NCBI RefSeq assembly: GCF_000014225.1
Contig: NC_008228.1
Location: 124,001 to 188,000 of the forward strand
Reading direction: 5' to 3'
Length of the DNA: 64,000 nt
Source: Paraglaciecola sp. T6c
GTDB taxonomy: Bacteria > Pseudomonadota > Gammaproteobacteria > Enterobacterales > Alteromonadaceae
The notes beneath the pieces were generated by a model that saw only the letters and a program-made list of their open reading frames with translations, had not been told where the DNA came from and ran no database searches. This document shows, piece by piece, positions 25,032 through 33,008 of this stretch (positions are counted from its first letter, which is position 1; each line of letters begins with the position of its first letter). Both the position numbers and the translations under genes were made by a program.

Positions 25032-26015
25032 ATGACAGCCACGCGCAGAAGGTTCTTAAAATTATCATTAGTAAGCAGTATCGCGAGTGCTTTCGCCGCG
25101 AGCAGCAAAACTGCTTTCGCTAGGGCAGAAAAAGCCAGTAAACCTATAGTGATATCTACCTGGGAGCATGGTATCGCGGCAAATAAAGTGGCGTGGGACG
25201 TTCTCAACAAAAATGGCCGCGCATTGGATGCTGTTGAGCAAGGCGTGCGTGTGCCAGAGGCTGACCCCTTGGTTAGAACGGTTGGTTTGGGGGGATACCC
25301 TGACAGTGAAGGTAATGTGACGCTTGACGCCTGCATCATGGATGAAAACATGAATTGTGGCTCTGTGGCTTACCTGCAAGACATCCTGCATCCTATCTCG
25401 GTTGCGCGCAAAGTAATGGAAAATACGCCCCACGTAATGTTAGTGGGAGCAGGGGCTAAGAAATTCGCTGTAGAGCAAGGTTTTGCTGAGCAGAATTTAC
25501 TTACCGAACAGTCTAAACAAGATTGGCTGGCGTGGCGTCAGTCGGGTCAGCAGAAAAAACAAATTAACATTGAAAACCACGACACCATCGGCATGTTAGC
25601 GCTGGATGCGTCGGGTAACTTAAGCGGCGCCTGTACCACAAGTGGCGCAGCCTTCAAATTACCAGGACGAGTGGGGGATTCACCCATTATCGGCGCCGGT
25701 TTATATGTGGATAACGAAGTCGGTGCTGCCACAGCCACGGGCATGGGTGAGCTGATGATGAAAACCGTGGGCTGTCATCTAGTGGTTGAGCTGATGCGCC
25801 AAGGCGCTTCACCTCAAGAAGCCTGTCAAAAAGCAGTGGAGCGAATAGCCACCCGTTTGGACAACTTCGCCGAATTTCAAGTGGGTTTTTTGGCCCTGAA
25901 CAAGGCTGGTGAGTACGGTGCTTATTGCATTCAACCGGGTTTTAATTACGCGGTTAAAGACGCCGGTGGTGAGCACCTTATTGATGGCAAAAACCTATTA
26001 GGGGAAGGCGCATGA
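25032..26015 (+). CDS. N4-(beta-N-acetylglucosaminyl)-L-asparaginase (glycosylasparaginase)
   Basis: Ntn-hydrolase of 327 residues that cleaves the GlcNAc-Asn amide left after protein and glycan trimming, giving aspartate and 1-amino-GlcNAc, which decays to GlcNAc and ammonia. The N-terminus MTATRRRFLKLSLVSSIASA carries a Tat twin-arginine motif (RRRFLKL), so it should be exported folded. Family blocks: STWEHGIAANKVAWDVL, GNVTLDACIMD, and NHDTIGMLALDASGNLSG, where Thr185 becomes the nucleophile after autocleavage behind Asp184; then TSGAAFKLPGRVGDSPIIGA and NEVGAATATGMGE. This is very close to the Flavobacterium enzyme. Its stop overlaps the GH85 start by 4 bases (ATGA). Confidence 0.95.
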   Translation: MTATRRRFLKLSLVSSIASAFAASSKTAFARAEKASKPIVISTWEHGIAANKVAWDVLNKNGRALDAVEQGVRVPEADPLVRTVGLGGYPDSEGNVTLDACIMDENMNCGSVAYLQDILHPISVARKVMENTPHVMLVGAGAKKFAVEQGFAEQNLLTEQSKQDWLAWRQSGQQKKQINIENHDTIGMLALDASGNLSGACTTSGAAFKLPGRVGDSPIIGAGLYVDNEVGAATATGMGELMMKTVGCHLVVELMRQGASPQEACQKAVERIATRLDNFAEFQVGFLALNKAGEYGAYCIQPGFNYAVKDAGGEHLIDGKNLLGEGA

Positions 26016-27772
26016 TGCTCAAAACCCTGGGTAGCCTATTGCTGTGCACCGCATTTTTTTGTCAGGCACAAAGTACTGATATTCGAGCTAATCAAGCGCC
26101 ATTTGCATTAACCCTTGAGCAAGCCATGAACTGGACTGCACAAAGTGATTTTACCTCTGCACAGAATATCTCTAAACAGCCGTTAGCTAGACGTTTTGGT
26201 GCACAGTTAGACCCCAGTAGAGCAAATTTAGATACGCAAGTTAAGGTGCTCTACGCGCCTGACGGTATGAACAACTTTGCAAATTACCTCGATACACAAG
26301 CCACATTTAATTTGTATAACTTTACTCACTGGTCGCAAATCGATGTGCTGAACTGGTTTGCCGGTACGGCTGATCATGTGGTGCAAATACCTGCTCGGCC
26401 TTGGGTTGACACCGCGCATCGAAATGGCGTCAAGGTTATCGGCTCGATTTTCTTAGCCATCGCTAAATACGGCGGCAGTCCCGATACCGCAGAATCTTTG
26501 CTCAAACAGGATGCTCAGGGGCGATTTATTATGGCCCATAGACTTGTCGATATAGCCCAATATTATGGTTTTGACGGTTGGCTAATGAACCAAGAAACTA
26601 ACTTGACCGCCATTAAAGATGCAGAAAATGAATTAGTCGAAGGGCAAAAAGACATTCGTCGCGGTGCAGAACTTGGCCAGAAAATGTTGGCGTTTATGCA
26701 GTATTTAACGGCTATTGCCCCCCAAGGAATGGAGATCCATTGGTATGACTCCATGCTGGAAAACGGTGAAGTGCGCTGGCAAAACCAGTTGAATGAGAAG
26801 AACCAAGCATTTTTACACCAGGGTGTATCCAGTGCCGATGCCATGTTTATGAATTACTGGTGGAACAAAGCCATGGTCGAACGCTCTGTCTCACTTGCCC
26901 AAGCGTTGGGGCGTTCTGGCTACGACTTATATTTTGGCGCTGATTTATGGCCAAGTCGCAATGCACAGCGCGCTTTTAGTAAGACCCAGTGGTTAGAGGA
27001 TCTATTTGATAGTGATACCGAGCAAGGGCTAACCTCCATTGCGCTATTCGCACCGAACTTCAATTTTAATTTCAGTGGCGAACCTCACACACCTATTTTT
27101 AGCCAATTTAAAGACGATCCCCAAGACTCGCTACGGTTTTACCAAACCGAGCAACGCTTGTTTGTGGGGGATGATTTAAACCTTGCCAATAATGATCTTA
27201 ATGGTTGGCCGGGCATAGGACGCTACGTACCGGCAAAAACCACTGTGAATTCGTTACCGTTCGAAACGTATTTTAATACTGGCCAGGGTAAAAAACTGAT
27301 CGAAAACGGCCAGCAAGTGTTAAGTGGCTGGACTGATATGAGCAAGCAGGATCTGCTGCCCACTTGGCAATTTGCCGTGTATGGCAACCCGTCAATGACG
27401 GTAGCGTATGACTTTGAAGAGGTGTTTTCTGGTGGCAGCTCTTTGGTTTTCACAGGCTCGCTTAGCGCGCAAGAAACACGCATTCCTTTGTACCAGACTC
27501 ATTTGGTACTGGGCAAAAACAACACAGCGACGCTAACCCTAAAAGGCGATGCCAGTGCCCTGTCATTGTATGTGGAAACTGCTGACGGTAAGCGACATAG
27601 GTTCGCGTTAGATGCGATTACCCCAAGTGTCAGTCAACAAGATTGGCGCTCCTATGAAGTATCACTTAGTGCGCTCGCAAAGCAGTCTATTACTCAACTC
27701 GGTATGTTGTTTAGTGACGGTACGAGCGAGGAAAATGTGAATGTGAATTTAGGGCAATTGGCGATCCGTTAA
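26012..27772 (+). CDS. GH85 endo-beta-N-acetylglucosaminidase
   Basis: Cuts between the two core GlcNAc residues of N-glycans by substrate-assisted catalysis. The protein has 586 residues, with signal peptide residues 1-20 (MMLKTLGSLLLCTAFFCQAQ). The GH85 TIM barrel spans about 60-390, with NLYNFTHWSQIDVLNWF, PARPWVDTAHRNGVKVIGSI and the catalytic GWLMNQET, where Asn193 orients the acetamido group and Glu195 is acid/base; EIHWYDSMLENGEVRWQNQL and MNYWWNK follow. A beta-sandwich C-terminal part covers about 420-586. It overlaps the glycosylasparaginase by 4 bases and the cutC-like gene by 1 base, so the three are translationally coupled. This enzyme is the strongest marker that the locus targets N-glycans. 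Confidence 0.95.
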   Translation: MMLKTLGSLLLCTAFFCQAQSTDIRANQAPFALTLEQAMNWTAQSDFTSAQNISKQPLARRFGAQLDPSRANLDTQVKVLYAPDGMNNFANYLDTQATFNLYNFTHWSQIDVLNWFAGTADHVVQIPARPWVDTAHRNGVKVIGSIFLAIAKYGGSPDTAESLLKQDAQGRFIMAHRLVDIAQYYGFDGWLMNQETNLTAIKDAENELVEGQKDIRRGAELGQKMLAFMQYLTAIAPQGMEIHWYDSMLENGEVRWQNQLNEKNQAFLHQGVSSADAMFMNYWWNKAMVERSVSLAQALGRSGYDLYFGADLWPSRNAQRAFSKTQWLEDLFDSDTEQGLTSIALFAPNFNFNFSGEPHTPIFSQFKDDPQDSLRFYQTEQRLFVGDDLNLANNDLNGWPGIGRYVPAKTTVNSLPFETYFNTGQGKKLIENGQQVLSGWTDMSKQDLLPTWQFAVYGNPSMTVAYDFEEVFSGGSSLVFTGSLSAQETRIPLYQTHLVLGKNNTATLTLKGDASALSLYVETADGKRHRFALDAITPSVSQQDWRSYEVSLSALAKQSITQLGMLFSDGTSEENVNVNLGQLAIR

Positions 27773-28509
27773 TGATTGATATCGAAATTTGCCTACCTTG
27801 TGATGACCTGGCGCATGTTGCCCAGCAAATTCGTGCCGCACATAGAGGGAAAGCAGCGCGGGTAGAGCTTTGCAGCCATATGGAACATCAGGGACTCACG
27901 CCTAGTATGAATGCCATGCAGCAAGCTAGGGCAGCGGCCCAAGGGGAGTTAATCTTGCTGGCAATGATCCGCCCTCGTGGTGGTGATTTTTGCTATGACG
28001 AGGGTGAAATACTGCAAATGCAGCATGACATCGCTCTCGCTGCACAAGCTGGCATGCAAGGGGTGGTGCTCGGCGCGCTCACACCAGATAACAAGCTGGA
28101 TCAGGGCGCGTTAACTCGACTAATTGCGGTGGCTAATAACGCTAATTTGCAGGTGACATTTCATCGTGCATTTGATGCCTTGGCTGAACCAGCGCAAGCC
28201 ATTGACACCCTTATTGAGCTAGGCGTGCAACGTATTCTCACCTCAGGTTGTGACTGGGGGAGTCACGATACTGCGCAGCAGCATAGCGCACAAATAGCAC
28301 ATTACTTGGCCCTAGCTAAGGGACAAATTGAGATAGTGATTGGCGGTGGTATTGCTCCCGTAAGCGCTAAATTAATAGCGCAGTCTATAGGCCAGCAGAT
28401 GGAGCAACATTATCATTATTCTTTTCACGCTTATTCGTCTGCTCTTATCGACGGGGTGGTACATGAAGACCCTGTTCTACAGTTATATCAAGGCGTTAAT
28501 GACACTTAG
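27772..28509 (+). CDS. CutC family TIM-barrel protein
   Basis: Cytoplasmic protein of 245 residues of the CutC family (PF03932): IEICLPCDDLAHVAQQIRAA, ARVELCSHMEHQGLTPS, LAMIRPRGGDFCYDEGEI, QGVVLGALTPDNKLD, VTFHRAFDALAEPAQA and RILTSGCDWGSHD. The family was named for copper homeostasis in E. coli, but that role has been questioned and no biochemical activity is firmly assigned. Here it is coupled to the GH85 gene (TAATG overlap) and stands in a glycan operon with no metal gene near, which argues for a role in sugar metabolism. The symbol cutC is avoided because copper tolerance is unlikely to be its job here. Confidence 0.88.
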   Translation: MIDIEICLPCDDLAHVAQQIRAAHRGKAARVELCSHMEHQGLTPSMNAMQQARAAAQGELILLAMIRPRGGDFCYDEGEILQMQHDIALAAQAGMQGVVLGALTPDNKLDQGALTRLIAVANNANLQVTFHRAFDALAEPAQAIDTLIELGVQRILTSGCDWGSHDTAQQHSAQIAHYLALAKGQIEIVIGGGIAPVSAKLIAQSIGQQMEQHYHYSFHAYSSALIDGVVHEDPVLQLYQGVNDT

Positions 28510-28636
28510 CTCGACTCTTACCAAGCAGCGTTTTACACAGCAATAATTTCATCGTGGGGATGACTCATTGGGCGGCCCCGCACTCGACTCGACAGCCCAC
28601 TTTACAACATTGGTTTTTATGATTAACGAAGAATAT

Positions 28637-31183
28637 ATGACACAAATGAAGACATTACCCCTAACTGGAACATGGCAGTTTTGCCAAGCCGATAAGCAAG
28701 ACTGGCGAAATGCAGAGGTTCCAGGGTGTAATTTTACTGACTTGCTCGCTCACAATTTAATAGACGATCCGTTTGACCGAGACAACGAATCCCATTTGCA
28801 GTGGATTGAGAAAAAGGACTGGCATTATCGCCGTTCATTTAATGTATCAGCGGCGCAATTGGCCCACAGCGAGGTTAATCTAGTCGCCCTAGGGCTGGAT
28901 ACGTTTTGTGATATTTATCTCAATGGGCAGCACCTCGCTAGCGGGCAGAATATGTTTGTGGGTCAACACCTTGCTTGTAAGTCTTTGCTGGTAGAAGGTG
29001 AAAATGACGTGGAAATTCGTTTTCGCTCACCCATGAACGAAGTGTATCCACAATTTATAGCTAACGGTTTTACCTACCCAGCGGAAAACGACAAAAGTGA
29101 CGAGAAGCTCAGTGTCTTTTGTCGCAAAGCACCTTGTCATTTTGGTTGGGATTGGGGGCCGAAGTTCGTGACGTCTGGCATTTGGCGCGACATTTATTTA
29201 GCGTTTATCGACAGTGCTGAAATCAAAGACGTACATTTTGTACAGCAGGCGTTGTCAGCACAGCGCGCTGATTTTCATTTTGCATTAGACGTCAGCGCGA
29301 TGACAGATTTTGATGCCCAACTAGTGGTGAAGTGCGAACAGGCCCCGCAGTTGAATCAAACCTTAGATGTGCGTTTAACGGCCCAGGCTAACGAGCAAAG
29401 CATGCTGGTTAACTTCACGCTTACCGATCCTAAGCGCTGGTGGCCTAATGGGTTAGGGGAGGCATTTTTATATGACTTTAGCTTTGAGTTAGTCAAGGAT
29501 AAGCAGGTTATAGCCCGTCGCGAGCAAGCTGTGGGGCTGCGGGAAATAGAAGTGGTAAACCAAGCTGATGAAATGGGGGAGTCATTCTATTTCAAAGTAA
29601 ACGGTCACCCCGTCTTTATGAAAGGCGCGAACTACATTCCGGATGACAGTTTTATTCATCGAGTTAATACCCAGCGACATGAGCAAGTGTTTGATGCCGT
29701 GGTGGCAGGCAATATGAATATGTTGCGAGTGTGGGGCGGCGGCATTTATCAAGACGATGCTTTTTACGAACTAGCGGATCGCAACGGCATTTTGATTTGG
29801 CAAGACTTCATGTTTGCCTGCACTTTATACCCAGCAGATGACGCGTTCTTGGCAAATGTGAAACAAGAAGCGGAATATAACGTTAAACGTTTGCGTAACC
29901 ACCCGTGTATCGCTATGTGGTGTGGCAACAACGAAGTCGATATGGCCATCGAAAAATGGCAGTGGGCTGAAAAGTTTGGCTATTCTGATGAGCTGTACGG
30001 GAGACTTAAACAAGATTACATACGTTTGTTCGATGACTGCTTACCCAAGGTCATTAACACGCTTGATGCGCAGCGCTTTTATTTGCGTTCTTCACCCATA
30101 GGTTTTTGGGAAAACGACGAAGACAACAAAGCTAATCATCACTACTGGGGCGTATGGCACGGTGAAGAGCCGTTCAGTGAATATAAAAAGCGTGTGCCAC
30201 GCTTTATGAGTGAATACGGTTTTCAGTCGTTTCCTATTGCTGAATCAACCCACACGTTTACCCGGCCTGAAGATCGCGAACTTGAATCAGCCGTGATGCA
30301 GGTGCATCAAAAGCACCCGCGTGGCAATAAGCTTATCCGTAGCTATATGGATGAAGAGTTCAATGCGCCGAGAGATTTCGATCAGTTATTGTATTTAAGC
30401 CAAGTTCAACAAGCCCTTGGATTAAAAATGGCGTTTGAAGCGCATCGCAAAGCCATGCCATTTTGCATGGGAACCCTGTATTGGCAATTGAATGATACTT
30501 GGCCGGCTGCGTCATGGTCTGGTATCGATTATTATGGTCGTTGGAAGGCGCTGCACTATCAAGCGAAACGCAGCTTTGCCCAACAATTATTGGTGATTGA
30601 CCAAGTGAATGATCAGCTTGAGGTCACCTTGATTTCTGATGATTTACAGCCTTTTTCCGCTCAATTGCACATTCAAGTTTATGACTTCGATGGGTTGGTG
30701 GTGTATTCCCATGAGCAAGATGTGCTTGTGCCGGCTAATGCGTCTTTGTCGCTTACTTCGCTTGCTATGTCAGAACTTGCCTCACAAGCTCAGCCCAGTA
30801 GCTCTGTGTTAGTTGCGCGCTTAATGCATCAAGATGGCCGAGTGCTTAGCCAAAATAGTCACTTTTTTGTAGCCAACAAGGACTTGGCCTTGCAAGCTGC
30901 TGATATACAGTGCGAACAGGTTATTACGCCTGAGTGTTTAACGCTGACGTTTAGCAGCGACACTTTCGTTCGTCAGTTGTATGTCAGTGCCGGCGAGCAA
31001 GTCGGCAATTTTAGTGATAACTTTTTTGATCTGATCCCCGGAATCGACGTCTCGATTCACCTTGCGCTGCCGGGCCTAGATCAACAAGATATTGAGCGCC
31101 TTGGGGCTAAGGTAAGCTGGCAATCGCTACTTGATAGTTTTGCTTCATTAAGCAATGAGCAACGTAATATAGCTGGGTTATAG
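28637..31183 (+). CDS. GH2 beta-mannosidase, cytoplasmic
   Basis: Retaining exo-beta-mannosidase of 848 residues that should split Man-beta-1,4-GlcNAc, the core disaccharide left after alpha-mannose removal. The frame opens at a TTG at 28568, but the ATG at 28637 starts at the family N-terminus (LTGTWQFCQADKQDWRNAEV). GH2 sugar-binding domain about 1-175 (HFGWDWGPKFVTSGIWRDI), immunoglobulin-like domain about 180-290, TIM barrel about 290-600 with acid/base Glu433 in WCGNNEVD and nucleophile Glu526 in MSEYGFQS. No signal peptide is seen, so unlike the GH92 enzymes it works inside the cell. A symporter gene begins 3 bases after its stop. A 127-base gap separates it from the CutC gene. Confidence 0.94.
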   Translation: MTQMKTLPLTGTWQFCQADKQDWRNAEVPGCNFTDLLAHNLIDDPFDRDNESHLQWIEKKDWHYRRSFNVSAAQLAHSEVNLVALGLDTFCDIYLNGQHLASGQNMFVGQHLACKSLLVEGENDVEIRFRSPMNEVYPQFIANGFTYPAENDKSDEKLSVFCRKAPCHFGWDWGPKFVTSGIWRDIYLAFIDSAEIKDVHFVQQALSAQRADFHFALDVSAMTDFDAQLVVKCEQAPQLNQTLDVRLTAQANEQSMLVNFTLTDPKRWWPNGLGEAFLYDFSFELVKDKQVIARREQAVGLREIEVVNQADEMGESFYFKVNGHPVFMKGANYIPDDSFIHRVNTQRHEQVFDAVVAGNMNMLRVWGGGIYQDDAFYELADRNGILIWQDFMFACTLYPADDAFLANVKQEAEYNVKRLRNHPCIAMWCGNNEVDMAIEKWQWAEKFGYSDELYGRLKQDYIRLFDDCLPKVINTLDAQRFYLRSSPIGFWENDEDNKANHHYWGVWHGEEPFSEYKKRVPRFMSEYGFQSFPIAESTHTFTRPEDRELESAVMQVHQKHPRGNKLIRSYMDEEFNAPRDFDQLLYLSQVQQALGLKMAFEAHRKAMPFCMGTLYWQLNDTWPAASWSGIDYYGRWKALHYQAKRSFAQQLLVIDQVNDQLEVTLISDDLQPFSAQLHIQVYDFDGLVVYSHEQDVLVPANASLSLTSLAMSELASQAQPSSSVLVARLMHQDGRVLSQNSHFFVANKDLALQAADIQCEQVITPECLTLTFSSDTFVRQLYVSAGEQVGNFSDNFFDLIPGIDVSIHLALPGLDQQDIERLGAKVSWQSLLDSFASLSNEQRNIAGL

Positions 31184-31185
31184 CG

Positions 31186-32976
31186 ATGATTTTAAGTTGG
31201 ATAGATATACTCGTTATCATTGGTTATTTAGTACTGGTGTTAATGATCGGTTTGTACATTTCACGGCGTGCTAGCCGTGACATGGACTCCTACTTTTTAG
31301 GGGGCAAAACCATTCCCTGGTGGGCGCTTGGGGTGTCAAATGCCTCGGGTATGTTCGATATTGCGGGCACCATGTGGTTGGTGTCTATGTGCTTCGTCTA
31401 CGGTTTGAAGAGCGCGTGGTTGCCTTGGATATGGCCGATATTTAACCAAATATTTTTGATGATTTATTTGTCCATATGGCTACGTCGTTCAAACGTGATG
31501 ACAGGGGCCCAGTGGATGGAAACGCGCTTTGGCACTGGCAAAGGCGCAGAAATGAGTCAAATGGTGGTAGTGATATTTGCCTTGGTCAGTGCGATAGGCT
31601 TTATTGCGTACGCCTTTAAAGGCATAGGCAAGTTTGCCGCGATCTTCTTCCCGTGGGAATTATCACCAGACATTTATGCGTTGATTATCTTCTCGATCAC
31701 CACGATTTACGTGGTCAAAGGGGGGATGTACAGCGTGGTCTTCACTGAGATTTTGCAGTTTGTGATTATGACGATTGCGGCTGTTTCTGTGGGGATCATT
31801 GCCATGTATATGGTGTCACCAGAGCAACTGGCTGCTGCCACGCCTCACGGTTGGGATCAGCTGTTTTTCGATTGGCGATTAGACCTTAACTGGCAAGGCT
31901 TGATTGATAGCGTCAATGTTAAAGTGGAAGAGGACGGTCTTGAGTTGTTCGGACTCATGATCATGATGATGCTATTTAAAGGTGTGCTATCTAGCATGGC
32001 CGGCCCAGTGCCGAACTATGACATGCAACGTATTCTAGCCACCAAAAGTCCCAAAGACGCGGCAAAAATGAGCGGCTTGGTGTCTCTGGTAATGTTTTTC
32101 CCTCGTTACATGATGGTGGCAGGGTTATCTATCTTGGCGATTGTGTACATGGGCCCAGACATTCAGGCCCAAGGTAAGCAATTTGATTTTGAGCAGATTT
32201 TGCCCTTTGCCATCAATAATTTTGTGCCTGTAGGCTTAACCGGTTTGCTTATAGCTGGTTTGCTCGCAGCCTTTATGTCGACTTATGCAGCGTCGGTCAA
32301 TGCTGCTCCCGCATACTTTGTGAATGATATCTATCGTCGTTACTTACGCCCAGATGCAGACAGTCGCACTTATGTGCGTATGAGCTACATAGTGTCTATT
32401 GTACTCGTGGTATTAGGTATGGGCTTAGGCCTGATGCTAGGTAGCATCAACGCGATTATGCAGTGGATCTTCGCTGCCTTATTTGGCGGGTATGCAGCGG
32501 CTAACTTATTGAAATGGCATTGGTGGCGATTCAACGCCTATGGTTATTTCTGGGGCATGTTAGCAGGTTTGATTGGGGCGCTGGTGTTACCGATTGCGCT
32601 CCCCGATGTGCAACCCTTAATGGCATTTCCGCTGCTACTGGTATTCGGATTGGTTGGCTCGATTGCAGGGACTTTACTGACACCCCCTGAATCAGACGAG
32701 GTGTTATGTGAGTTTTATCGAACGGTGAAACCCTGGGGGGCATGGGGACCAATTCGTGACAAAGTCATAGCCTTGGATCCTGGCTTTGCCCCAAACAAAG
32801 AATTTTCTCGTGACATGTTCAATGTTGCTATCGGTATCGTGTGGCAAATAGCCTTAGTGGTGATGCCGATTTATTTAGTGATTCAGCAGTGGTGGTCCAT
32901 GTTGGCAGCCTTTGGGGTCATTGTTGTGACCAGTTGGATCTTAAAAAAGAACTGGTTAGACAAACTCCCCGACTGA
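31186..32976 (+). CDS. Sodium:solute symporter (SSS family)
   Basis: Inner-membrane Na+-coupled transporter of 596 residues with about 13-14 helices. The first helix is followed by RRASRDMDSYFLGGKTIPWW, the classical SSS signature near residue 28, then ALGVSNASGMFDIAGTMWL and further helices including GLTGLLIAGLLAAFMSTYAA, which carries the Na2-site Ser/Thr region. It is tightly coupled to the beta-mannosidase gene (3-base gap) and lies just before a GH92 gene. Because the beta-mannosidase is cytoplasmic, Man-GlcNAc or GlcNAc is the most likely cargo; mannose is also possible. Substrate assignment is inference. Confidence 0.9.
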   Translation: MILSWIDILVIIGYLVLVLMIGLYISRRASRDMDSYFLGGKTIPWWALGVSNASGMFDIAGTMWLVSMCFVYGLKSAWLPWIWPIFNQIFLMIYLSIWLRRSNVMTGAQWMETRFGTGKGAEMSQMVVVIFALVSAIGFIAYAFKGIGKFAAIFFPWELSPDIYALIIFSITTIYVVKGGMYSVVFTEILQFVIMTIAAVSVGIIAMYMVSPEQLAAATPHGWDQLFFDWRLDLNWQGLIDSVNVKVEEDGLELFGLMIMMMLFKGVLSSMAGPVPNYDMQRILATKSPKDAAKMSGLVSLVMFFPRYMMVAGLSILAIVYMGPDIQAQGKQFDFEQILPFAINNFVPVGLTGLLIAGLLAAFMSTYAASVNAAPAYFVNDIYRRYLRPDADSRTYVRMSYIVSIVLVVLGMGLGLMLGSINAIMQWIFAALFGGYAAANLLKWHWWRFNAYGYFWGMLAGLIGALVLPIALPDVQPLMAFPLLLVFGLVGSIAGTLLTPPESDEVLCEFYRTVKPWGAWGPIRDKVIALDPGFAPNKEFSRDMFNVAIGIVWQIALVVMPIYLVIQQWWSMLAAFGVIVVTSWILKKNWLDKLPD

Positions 32977-33008
32977 GTACAAGTTTACGCAAAAGAGTGA
33001 TTAATATA

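Noticed and set aside
28568-28636. Extra 23 residues on the beta-mannosidase
   Set aside because: The family N-terminus begins at the ATG at 28637 and the upstream part is not hydrophobic enough for a signal.
32841-33008. Upstream extension of the fourth GH92 gene
   Set aside because: It runs inside the symporter gene; the ATG at 33009 gives a clean lipobox signal.
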